Shown here one piece after another: positions 6,328 to 12,668 of a stretch of DNA of 12,668 nucleotides. Position 1 is the first letter of the stretch. Every line of letters starts with the position of its first letter. The position numbers were made by a program, and so were the translations under genes. Where the stretch lies: the NCBI GenBank assembly GCA_002482775.1, contig DLGQ01000032.1:6010-18677 (forward strand), in the 5' to 3' direction. The notes under the pieces are model-generated. The model saw only the letters and a list, made by a program, of their open reading frames with translations. It made no database searches and had not been told where the DNA came from. Origin of the DNA: Flavobacteriales bacterium UBA7690 (GTDB lineage Bacteria > Bacteroidota > Bacteroidia > Flavobacteriales_F > PHOS-HE28).

Positions 6328-8186
6328 GCAGTTTCCTCTCCAACGCGGTGATCTACTTGGGCGCAGCGGTGCTGTGCGTTCCCATCGCGAAACGGCTCGG
6401 GCTGGGTTCCGTCCTGGGCTATTTGATCGCAGGTATGATCATCGGTCCGTTCGCATTGGGCTTCATCGGATCCGAGGGTAAGGACATCATGCACTTCGCG
6501 GAATTCGGTGTGGTGATCATGTTATTCCTCGTGGGGCTTGAACTGGAACCGGAGCTGTTGTGGCGCTTGCGGAAGCAGATCATCGGGCTGGGCTTGGCAC
6601 AGGTGACGTTGACGGCGGTGCTCTTGGCGGCGCTTTCACTCTTCGTGGGTTTCTACAACTGGCAAGCCGGATTGGCCGCTGGCTTGGCGCTTTCGATGAG
6701 TTCCACGGCCATCGCTTTGCAGTCGTTGAAGGAGAAAGGCCAGATGCAGACCGATGCGGGCCAGAGTTCCTTCGCGGTACTGCTGTTCCAGGACATCGCT
6801 GTGATCCCGATCCTCGCGTTGATGCCCTTGTTGGCGATCGGCCCTGCGCACACACCGGTGGGTGCCGAAGGGATCGATGCGCTTTCCGGCTGGCAGCGCA
6901 CCTTGCTCGTACTCTCGGCTGTGGTGGTGGTCATCGTCGTGGGCCGTTATGTGGTGGTGCCATTGCTGCGTTTGGTGGCGCGAACACGACTGCGCGAGCT
7001 GTTCACGGCGAGTTCGTTGCTTGTGGTGGTGGGTGTTGCCGCGTTGATGGAACAAGTGGGGTTAAGCCCTGCCCTGGGGACCTTCCTCGCCGGTGTGGTG
7101 TTGGCGAACAGTGAATACCGGCACGAGTTGGAGAGCGATCTTGATCCGTTCAAAGGCTTGTTGCTCGGGCTCTTCTTCATGGCCGTTGGCGCATCCATCA
7201 ACTTCGACCTGATCATGGCGCGGCCGGGCATGCTCATCAGCGTTACGCTGGGTGTGATGGCGACGAAGGTCCTCCTGCTCTCCATCATCGGAAGAACGGC
7301 GCGCTTGGCACCGGACCAGAACATGATCTTCAGCGTAGGCCTGGGGCAAGTGGGTGAATTCGCGTTCGTCCTGCTCGCGTTCATCACCCAGTTGCGGATC
7401 CTGGACGCGCTCTGGATCGACACACTGATGGCGGTGACGGCCATGAGCATGACGCTGACGCCGATCCTGATGCTGATCACGGACCGGTACATCGGATGGA
7501 AGTACAGCGAACAAGCAGCCGAACAACGCGAACCGGACGCTATCCACGGCAAGAACCGGGTGATCATCGCGGGCTTCGGGCACTTCGGCAGCACGCTGGG
7601 CAGGTTGTTGCGGGCCAACGGGGTGAAGGCCACCGTGCTGGACAACGATTCCGACCAAGTGGATGTGCTGCGGAAGATGGGTTTCCAGGTGTTCTATGGC
7701 GATGCCACACGCGCCGATCTGCTCGAAGCCGCCGGTGCGCGGGAGGCGGAGGTATTGGTGTGCGCCATTACGCCGGAAGCCGCGCCGGAACTGGTGCAGA
7801 CCGTTCACAAGCACTTCCCGGACCTGAAGCTCCTTGTGCGCAGCAGGAACCGGATGGACGCCTACGAACTGATGGACCAAGGTGTGCTGAACGTGTACCG
7901 CGAAACCTTGGACACCGCAGTGCGCATGGGCGTTGATGTGCTGAAAGAACTCGGCCACAGACATTATTCCGCCTACCGCGCAGGCCAGAACTTCATCAAG
8001 TACGATCAGGCGGCACTGAAGGAACTGGCCTCCAAACGCCGCGATACCGGTGACTACATCACCAGTGTGCGCGAGAAGATCGAAGAGCAGGAAGCGCTGT
8101 TGCAGAAAGACCTAGGGCACGATCCCGCGCACAGCGACCACGCTTGGAACAGCGAGGAGATGCGCGAAGTCCTCGGTAAGAGGTGA
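6324..8186 (+). CDS. kefC: KefB/KefC-type potassium/proton antiporter with RCK (KTN) domain
   Basis: The product is 620 residues, the length of E. coli KefC. The N-terminal part (about 5-390) is a CPA2 cation/proton exchanger with a dozen or so membrane helices, including FQDIAVIP (155-162) with the conserved Gln-Asp pair and the Kef signature HELESDLDPFKGLLLGLFF (267-285), whose acidic loop contacts the regulatory domain in KefC. Residues 411-560 are the RCK/KTN domain: VIIAGFGHFG (413-422, dinucleotide motif), VLDND (438-442) and FYGDATRADLLEAAG (457-471). A charged helical tail follows (about 570-600). In E. coli, glutathione keeps Kef closed and electrophile adducts open it, acidifying the cytoplasm for protection. 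Here the GFGRFG arginine is His420, so glutathione gating is doubtful. Its stop lies two bases from the convergent M14 gene. Confidence 0.93.
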   Translation: MSSFLSNAVIYLGAAVLCVPIAKRLGLGSVLGYLIAGMIIGPFALGFIGSEGKDIMHFAEFGVVIMLFLVGLELEPELLWRLRKQIIGLGLAQVTLTAVLLAALSLFVGFYNWQAGLAAGLALSMSSTAIALQSLKEKGQMQTDAGQSSFAVLLFQDIAVIPILALMPLLAIGPAHTPVGAEGIDALSGWQRTLLVLSAVVVVIVVGRYVVVPLLRLVARTRLRELFTASSLLVVVGVAALMEQVGLSPALGTFLAGVVLANSEYRHELESDLDPFKGLLLGLFFMAVGASINFDLIMARPGMLISVTLGVMATKVLLLSIIGRTARLAPDQNMIFSVGLGQVGEFAFVLLAFITQLRILDALWIDTLMAVTAMSMTLTPILMLITDRYIGWKYSEQAAEQREPDAIHGKNRVIIAGFGHFGSTLGRLLRANGVKATVLDNDSDQVDVLRKMGFQVFYGDATRADLLEAAGAREAEVLVCAITPEAAPELVQTVHKHFPDLKLLVRSRNRMDAYELMDQGVLNVYRETLDTAVRMGVDVLKELGHRHYSAYRAGQNFIKYDQAALKELASKRRDTGDYITSVREKIEEQEALLQKDLGHDPAHSDHAWNSEEMREVLGKR

Positions 8187-8188
8187 GT

Positions 8189-9910
8189 TCACTGCACGAT
8201 CCGAAGCACGGGATACCGCCTGTAGCTGGGCTCGAAATACGGCGAACGCTTGTAAACGAAGTACAACTGGGCCCAAGCATCGGCGGCGAACTCCGGATCA
8301 CGGATACGCTCGGCTTCCAACTCGGCTTGTAGTACGGGGTCCTTCGCCAGCAGATCCGCAGCGATGTCTTCGAAGACATAATCGCTGAACCATTCCTTCT
8401 GCTGGAGGATACTGTCGAAGAACCCCCAGGCGAAAAAGCTGTCGGAACAGCGCGGTTCAAGGATCTCCATCACCAAGGCATCGGTGGCATGGCCCATGGG
8501 CACGAACATGTCCCCTACTGCGGCGGTCACGGTGTCCATAGAGGAGTTGGCCTGGATGTACCGGTGCAGGAAATGGCCTTCGTAGGGCTGGCGAACGTTG
8601 GTGAAGTCATCGATACGCTGCATCTCCACCACGTAGGTCTTCTCCTTGTCCAAGGGGTGCATCGGCACCCGATCCAGCTTCAAACGCTCGATCACTTCGT
8701 GCCAAGCTTGTGGGATCAGGTAACCTACCGGGCGCTCGATATGGAGTGCTGCTCTGCCCGAATTCATCCAGGGGATGCGGACCTCGGTGGGCTTTTCATG
8801 GTCGTATCGGGAACGCCCAAGGCCACTGACACCGCTGATGATGGTATCAACGGCAAAACCGCTCCACGCGATGCTGTCGACCATGCTCGTATCAATGCTC
8901 CAGTTAGTGGCGTAGTGCAGGTATTCCTCCGCGCTGGCACGTGCTTTACGGCGAGCGGCCAGTAATTCTGCGGTATGTTCATTCATGCAGGCCAGCGTAC
9001 CCAGCATGAGTTGAAAGGTCGCATTCACACGCTCGGCATAGGGTTTCAGCATATGCGCTTCGCTGAGGATGCCGATGCGTTGGCGCAGCGCGTTGTAGCC
9101 CGTGCTGTAGCGCGGCCCATCCATGAACCCTTCCAAGCCTTGTTCCGGGATCTGCTGGTGTGTCTCGAAGTACGGTCCCATCTTCTGGTTCCGCTGCTCC
9201 ATCCATGCGTACTGGCGTGGCATCAAACGTTGTTGCATGAAAGCCCGCAAGGCTGTGTCCAGTTTATCCGGGTGTGTGGTGAGCAACTCCATCACGTACT
9301 GGTGATCGGCACCGTTGCTCACATGCGTCTCGAAATAGATGTCGGGATCCCACGTGTTCAGCGCCTCGATCAGCGTGCGTGCGTTGCGCGAATCGGCCTT
9401 GATGAAGTCACGGTTCAGGTCCAGGTTGCGGGCATTACCCCGGAAACCGTACGCCGCTGGTCCGTTCTGGTTCGCGCGGCTGGTGCTATTGCGTTGCTTG
9501 GCACCGCTCACATTGTAGACCGGCACGATGCACACGGCCGTGTTCGCCAGGAGGCCCATGTACTGATCGCTATCCAAAAGTGCTTGGGCCAAAAGCAGGC
9601 TCGCATCAATGCCATCGGGTTCTCCGGGATGTATGCCGTTGGTGATCCACAGCATGGTCTTGCCCGCTGCGCGGATGCTGTCCGGCGTGGAACCGCTGCC
9701 ATCCGAAAGGACGAAGAGATGGATGGGAGAGCCATCATCATCGCGCCCGATCTCCACCAGTGATGCGCCGTGTCGGGTGCGGGCGTATTCCGCGTAGCGC
9801 TCGATCACCTGTTCCCAAGTTGGCGTTGTATCCCCCGAGAACGACCATTGAGCGGCGGTATGCAACGGCACAAGAACGAGAAGCAAGACGATGAAGGCAA
9901 CAGAGCGCAT
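8189..9910 (-). CDS. Secreted M14-family zinc carboxypeptidase with long C-terminal extension
   Basis: The product is 573 residues. Residues 1-20 form a signal peptide (basic start, leucine/valine core, cleavage likely after HTAA). The M14 catalytic domain spans roughly 35-310. Zinc ligands are His94 and Glu97 in NGIHPGEPDG and His196 in YFETHVSNGADHQY. Arg161/Asn162 in RNLDLNRDF fit the substrate-carboxylate site, and Glu284 in GILSEAHML is the likely catalytic base. All key residues are present, so it should be active on exported peptides. Residues about 320-573 are not recognised; the segment is not hydrophobic and is characteristic of larger Bacteroidota M14 proteins. ATG 9910 is chosen because the open frame upstream of it lies in the terminator and preceding gene. 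A terminator and a -7-like element directly precede it, so it probably has its own promoter. Confidence 0.9.
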   Translation of the reverse strand: MRSVAFIVLLLVLVPLHTAAQWSFSGDTTPTWEQVIERYAEYARTRHGASLVEIGRDDDGSPIHLFVLSDGSGSTPDSIRAAGKTMLWITNGIHPGEPDGIDASLLLAQALLDSDQYMGLLANTAVCIVPVYNVSGAKQRNSTSRANQNGPAAYGFRGNARNLDLNRDFIKADSRNARTLIEALNTWDPDIYFETHVSNGADHQYVMELLTTHPDKLDTALRAFMQQRLMPRQYAWMEQRNQKMGPYFETHQQIPEQGLEGFMDGPRYSTGYNALRQRIGILSEAHMLKPYAERVNATFQLMLGTLACMNEHTAELLAARRKARASAEEYLHYATNWSIDTSMVDSIAWSGFAVDTIISGVSGLGRSRYDHEKPTEVRIPWMNSGRAALHIERPVGYLIPQAWHEVIERLKLDRVPMHPLDKEKTYVVEMQRIDDFTNVRQPYEGHFLHRYIQANSSMDTVTAAVGDMFVPMGHATDALVMEILEPRCSDSFFAWGFFDSILQQKEWFSDYVFEDIAADLLAKDPVLQAELEAERIRDPEFAADAWAQLYFVYKRSPYFEPSYRRYPVLRIVQ

Positions 9911-9914
9911 GGTA

Positions 9915-9922
9915 CAAAAATG
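9915..9922 (-). promoter_or_regulatory. Candidate -7 element of the M14 peptidase gene
   Basis: On the minus strand CATTTTTG matches TAnnTTTG except for the first base and ends 4 bases before ATG 9910. The run of T that forms it is also the T-tract of the terminator of the preceding gene. Confidence 0.3.
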
Positions 9923-9960
9923 CGAACCGCCCCCTCCGGAAGTACCAGGGCGGGCGGTTC
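9916..9960 (-). terminator. Intrinsic terminator after the 530-residue secreted-protein gene
   Basis: On the minus strand, 14 bases after the stop at 9975, GAACCGCC pairs perfectly with GGCGGTTC (9960-9953 with 9931-9924). Past a CG bulge, CCCT pairs with AGGG, leaving an 11-base loop. The hairpin is followed by GCA and five T (9920-9916). On the plus strand no T-tract follows, so it works leftward. Confidence 0.7.
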
Positions 9961-9974
9961 GTGTGGGTGAATGA

Positions 9975-11567
9975 TCAGTTGAAGGTGACCGTACCGAAGC
10001 GGTGGGTCTTCTTCCAATCGGCATAGATGAACAGCTTGTCATCACCGATCTGCACTGCGCTCATGGGCAGGGTGATGGCTTCGCGTTTCTCCACGGCGAG
10101 CAAAGCTTCGCGCGTCACTTTGCCATCCTCCGCGATGGTGGACAGGGTGATCAGCGCTTCCTTTCCCGGACGGTAGGGTTCCACTTTGTCGCCCGGCTTC
10201 AGGAAGAGGTTTTTGCCATTATCGTTGAACAGGACATGGATGTCGGTGTCTTTCACGACCAGGGCGTAGGACGAAGCACGGCCGCCATCGTTCACGGTGT
10301 GCTGGCGCTTGGGCACCTTCGCGGCCCACTCGATGTTCCCTTCCGGATCGATGTTGATGGCGATGATATCGTTGTAGACGTAGTGGTAGCTGGTGGTGCA
10401 GGTCTGGCCGCCGTTGGCGTTGGTGGTGCAGGTGGTCACGGTGTAGTACCGGTACTGCTCGCCCAGCAGGATCGCGCCGCCATCGCTCCGTACGATGATG
10501 TCGCTGAGGTCATAGTCGTACATCTCGATCTCCTCCCCTTTTTTCTCGGCCCGTTTGGATGCTTTCGCTTCCTCCTTTTCCGTCATGTACATGGTGATGA
10601 ACTCCTTGTCGAATTCCTTGAAGCTCGAATGCACGATGTTCTTGGTCTTGCGATCCAAGCGAAGGAAGAAGGCGCCACTGGTAGCGAACGATCCTTTCAC
10701 ACCGTAGAAGCCGCCGCAGAGGATATCACCTTCATCAGCCATGGTGATGGTAAGGTCCTGTAGGAATTTCTCGGGCACTTCCACGGGATGGTCATCGGGC
10801 GCCGCACCATCACCCCTGTATACGAGCAGGTGGTAGATGTAGGTGGCTTTGCCATCTTTCCGGAGCTGTTTGGCCTCCCGCTTCTCGGCGTACTTGTTCC
10901 CGATCATCATCACGGATGCATCGTTGTCCACACGCACGCTTTGCACACCGAACTCATCGTCGCGGTAAGGCAGGTCCACGCGTTGTTCCCACTGCAGCTG
11001 TAAGGCGTTGTCGAAGACCTTCAGTTCGAACCGTTCATATCCTTCTTTCTCGAAGGGCAATTGCTGGTTCACCAGGAATAGCTCTTCATTGGGCGATACG
11101 GAAACGGAGAAACCACCTTGGTTGCGTTTGCGCTCAACCTCAATGGACGCCAATATCTGGAGGCGGCCCACGGGACTCATATCGCCGGCACTGAAAACAC
11201 GTCCGTACAAGGCGTTCTGCTTATCCTTCTTGTCGAAGAAGCTCGTGAACACCAGGATCTTATCGTCGGAGAGGACGATCTGTTCCATCACGTGGTCGTT
11301 CTTGTCGATCTCCATCGGAAGCACCCGTTGGTACACCACCTTGTAGTTCTTGTCCATTTTCCGGATGAAGCGTTCTTTCTTCATGAACACGATCATGTAC
11401 ACGGCCTCATCATCGTGCCCGAACACTTCGCTGAAGACACCATCCTTCTTGTCCAACATTTCCGGGCCCCACTCTACAGTGGCACGATCGGTCTTGGCTT
11501 GGGCACATAGGTTTCCGGGTAGAGCGAGGAAGAGGGCTACACCGGTCAATAGAGCTAACGATCGCAT
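9975..11567 (-). CDS. Secreted protein of unknown function, probably beta-rich
   Basis: The product is 530 residues. A signal peptide is clear (MRSLALLTGVALFLALPG, cleavage near LCAQ, 20-23). CAQ could suggest a lipoprotein, but the residues before Cys21 (GNL) do not fit a lipobox well. The remainder is a series of short beta-like segments of the type DKILVFTSF, ELFLVNQQLPF, GAILLGEQYRYY and DIHVLFND, compatible with a propeller-like fold, but no repeat signature is clear enough to assign a family. A lysine/glutamate-rich helical stretch (about 329-347) interrupts it, followed by a small threonine/cysteine duplication (379-392). ATG 11567 was chosen because it begins the signal peptide; the longer open frame from 11618 runs through the predicted promoter. 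It has its own promoter and terminator, so it looks monocistronic. Confidence 0.85.
   Translation of the reverse strand: MRSLALLTGVALFLALPGNLCAQAKTDRATVEWGPEMLDKKDGVFSEVFGHDDEAVYMIVFMKKERFIRKMDKNYKVVYQRVLPMEIDKNDHVMEQIVLSDDKILVFTSFFDKKDKQNALYGRVFSAGDMSPVGRLQILASIEVERKRNQGGFSVSVSPNEELFLVNQQLPFEKEGYERFELKVFDNALQLQWEQRVDLPYRDDEFGVQSVRVDNDASVMMIGNKYAEKREAKQLRKDGKATYIYHLLVYRGDGAAPDDHPVEVPEKFLQDLTITMADEGDILCGGFYGVKGSFATSGAFFLRLDRKTKNIVHSSFKEFDKEFITMYMTEKEEAKASKRAEKKGEEIEMYDYDLSDIIVRSDGGAILLGEQYRYYTVTTCTTNANGGQTCTTSYHYVYNDIIAINIDPEGNIEWAAKVPKRQHTVNDGGRASSYALVVKDTDIHVLFNDNGKNLFLKPGDKVEPYRPGKEALITLSTIAEDGKVTREALLAVEKREAITLPMSAVQIGDDKLFIYADWKKTHRFGTVTFN
10391..10433. repeat. 13-base direct repeat, period 30, inside the secreted-protein gene
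   Basis: TGGTGGTGCAGGT occurs at 10391-10403 and again at 10421-10433. The 30-base period keeps the frame and duplicates the peptide TCTT ten residues apart (379-382 and 389-392), with one cysteine in each copy. It appears to be a small in-frame slippage or duplication product. Confidence 0.6.
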
Positions 11568-11589
11568 GGGTTTTGGGTGGGTAAGCGGC

Positions 11590-11618
11590 CAAAATAGGGA
11601 GCCGGATCGGACCCACAA
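11590..11618 (-). promoter_or_regulatory. Probable promoter of the 530-residue secreted-protein gene
   Basis: On the minus strand TTG (11618-11616) and TATTTTG (11596-11590) are 19 bases apart, a plausible Bacteroidota -33/-7 pair, although the -7 box is one base shorter than TAnnTTTG. It lies 23 bases upstream of ATG 11567 and downstream of a strong hairpin, which is where a promoter is expected. Confidence 0.4.
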
Positions 11619-11623
11619 GCCCT

Positions 11624-11663
11624 AAAAGGTCGACCCCGGCACCAAGGCGGCGGCACCGGGGTC
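11624..11663 (-). terminator. Strong hairpin, probable leftward terminator of the folD / small-ORF transcript
   Basis: On the minus strand GACCCCGG pairs with CCGGGGTC (11663-11656 with 11639-11632). The stem continues through two G-T wobbles and two G-C pairs to a 12-pair stem with an 8-base loop. It is followed after four bases by TTTT (11627-11624). The T-tract is weak, but only the minus strand has one. A second small hairpin, CAGGAC-N3-GTCCTG (11673-11687), lies just upstream of it. Confidence 0.5.
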
Positions 11664-11699
11664 TTCGGAACACAGGACAAGGTCCTGGTCAGAGCATTC

Positions 11700-11864
11700 T
11701 TAAGCTACGGGGAACTCTATCGTGGCCTCATCCTCCGCAACCTTCACAGGCGTTCCAACTTGCTCCACACGCACAGGTTCCTGCACCGCAGGGATGTGTT
11801 GGGCGAAAAGTTGTTCTTCATCGGTGAGGCAAAGCAGCAATGTCAACGTTTGGACTGGCCACAT
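11700..11864 (-). CDS. Candidate small protein, 54 residues, unknown function
   Basis: An open frame runs from ATG 11864 to TAA 11702-11700. The product begins MWPVQTLTLLLCLTDEEQ and ends in an acidic, valine-rich tail (VKVAEDEATIEFPVA). It has a short hydrophobic start (about 5-13) but no positive charge before it, so export is unlikely. Codon choice in the second half (GTG, GAG, GCG, GTT) resembles neighbouring genes. It lies 151 bases downstream of folD on the same strand, and hairpins including the probable terminator follow within 50 bases. No family is recognised and no clear ribosome-binding or promoter signal precedes it, so it may be a spurious frame in a 3' untranslated region or an RNA gene. 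Confidence 0.35.
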   Translation of the reverse strand: MWPVQTLTLLLCLTDEEQLFAQHIPAVQEPVRVEQVGTPVKVAEDEATIEFPVA

Positions 11865-12015
11865 GGTTGGTTCGTGTTATCGTTTGTGTGCCGGTCGATC
11901 CGAAAGAGTGATGCAAGGTTTGGACAAATGGGAGCCCTTGTCAAGACGAAACCCTCGATATCGTCGACGAACAGACCAACCGATCAGGGTCGACCGACCA
12001 GCGGAGGCGCTTCTT

Positions 12016-12668
12016 TCAGAGCGAACTCGCCTTCAGCGTATTCAGCAGCAAGCTCGTGATGGTCATGGGACCAACGCCACCGGGAACGGGCGTTATGGCC
12101 GCACAACGTTGTGCTACGGCTTTGAATCCAACATCGCCAACGAGGCGGAAGCCGCTCTTCTTGGAGGGGTCTGGAATGCGGTGGATGCCGACATCCACGA
12201 CCACGGCGCCGTCCTTCACCATTTCGGCGGATACGAATTCCGGTTTACCGATGGCCACGACGAGGATATCTGCTTGACGCGTGATGGTCGGCAGGTCCTT
12301 CGTGCGGCTGTGTGCGAGGGTGACCGTACAATTGCCGGGGTAGGCATTGCGGCTGAGGAGGATGCTGATGGGCGTGCCCACGATGTTGCTGCGGCCGATG
12401 ACGACGCAGTGTTTTCCGGCGGTCTCGATGTGGTAGAACTTCAGCAGTTCGCAGATGCCACTGGGGGTTGCGGGTAGGAAGCCAGGTAGGCCGAGCACCA
12501 TGTTGCCCACGTTCACCGGATGGAAACCGTCCACGTCCTTGCGCGGGTCTATCGCTTGGGTAACGCGATCCGCATCGATGTGCGGCGGCAGCGGTAGTTG
12601 AACGATGAAACCATCGAGTTCCGCGTCGTTGTTCAACCCATGAACGCGGCTGAGCAGTTCCTCTTCGG
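12016..12668 (-). CDS. folD: Bifunctional methylenetetrahydrofolate dehydrogenase / methenyltetrahydrofolate cyclohydrolase (partial, N-terminus outside window)
   Basis: The 216 visible residues are the C-terminal three quarters of FolD. This cytoplasmic homodimer interconverts 5,10-methylene-, 5,10-methenyl- and 10-formyl-tetrahydrofolate with NADP for one-carbon metabolism. Visible signatures are QLPLP, DPRKDVDGFHP, PATPSGICELL, GRSNIVGTP, VVVDVGIHR and PVPGGVGPMTI, in the canonical order. The frame stays open to the right edge; by comparison with a family length near 290, about 75 residues including the catalytic lysine region lie outside. The usual Cys in the PCTP motif is Ala here, a variation I associate with Bacteroidota enzymes. 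The TTG near 12636 is internal, not a start. No terminator is seen until 11663-11624. Confidence 0.95.
   Translation of the reverse strand, partial: EEELLSRVHGLNNDAELDGFIVQLPLPPHIDADRVTQAIDPRKDVDGFHPVNVGNMVLGLPGFLPATPSGICELLKFYHIETAGKHCVVIGRSNIVGTPISILLSRNAYPGNCTVTLAHSRTKDLPTITRQADILVVAIGKPEFVSAEMVKDGAVVVDVGIHRIPDPSKKSGFRLVGDVGFKAVAQRCAAITPVPGGVGPMTITSLLLNTLKASSL

Noticed and set aside
7062..7964. Long minus-strand open frame opposite kefC
   Set aside because: It lies wholly within kefC, which has strong family motifs throughout, and its translation is rich in His, Gln and Arg, typical of an antisense shadow in GC-rich DNA.
11722..12477. Plus-strand open frame opposite folD and the intergenic region
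   Set aside because: Its right half is antisense to folD, whose motifs are unmistakable; the translation has no domain character.

Overview
The window is an ordinary chromosomal stretch of a fairly GC-rich member of the Bacteroidota, probably a Flavobacteriales-type lineage. This placement is an inference. It rests on an OmpA-family protein with the Bacteroidota architecture TPR + PD40 propeller + CarboxypepD-regulatory domain + OmpA_C, on the absence of Shine-Dalgarno sequences, and on TAnnTTTG/TTCG-type -7 elements in front of several genes. I see no mobile element, phage, CRISPR array, tRNA or rRNA.

Layout. Positions 1-2077 run on the plus strand: the tail of a probable outer-membrane beta-barrel protein, a secreted phosphodiester-glycosidase-family protein, a Gdx/SugE-type small multidrug-resistance transporter, and proC (last step of proline synthesis). 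proC meets, tail to tail with overlapping stop codons, a minus-strand pair at 2074-4712: queE (7-deazaguanine/queuosine synthesis), then the large PorE-like OmpA protein, joined by a TGATG overlap. A 408-base gene-poor stretch (4713-5120) follows and contains several stable hairpins. A conserved-looking minus-strand protein of unknown function (5121-5666) diverges across 61 bases from a kefF-kefC-like pair (5728-8186), a flavoprotein plus potassium/proton antiporter that overlap by 4 bases. Converging on kefC are two minus-strand genes for exported proteins: an M14-family zinc carboxypeptidase (8189-9910) and an unrecognised 530-residue secreted protein (9975-11567), separated by a clear hairpin terminator. 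The right end holds a strong hairpin, a possible 54-residue small gene, and the 3' three quarters of folD, which runs off the window.

Most genes are unrelated housekeeping or envelope functions. The only tight functional units are kefF-kefC and the translationally coupled queE-ompA junction. The most notable observations are: (i) an inverted pair of heptamer arrays (GCAGTAG-type and AACTGCC-type) at the queE/ompA boundary, one arm of which encodes the hydrophobic core of the OmpA protein's signal peptide; (ii) a repeated placement of -7-like motifs ending 3-5 bases before ATG, which suggests leaderless transcription; (iii) a cluster of UUCG/GAAA-capped hairpins in the 4713-5120 gap; and (iv) a candidate small protein gene beside a terminator next to folD. 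I did not find an obviously new multi-gene system.
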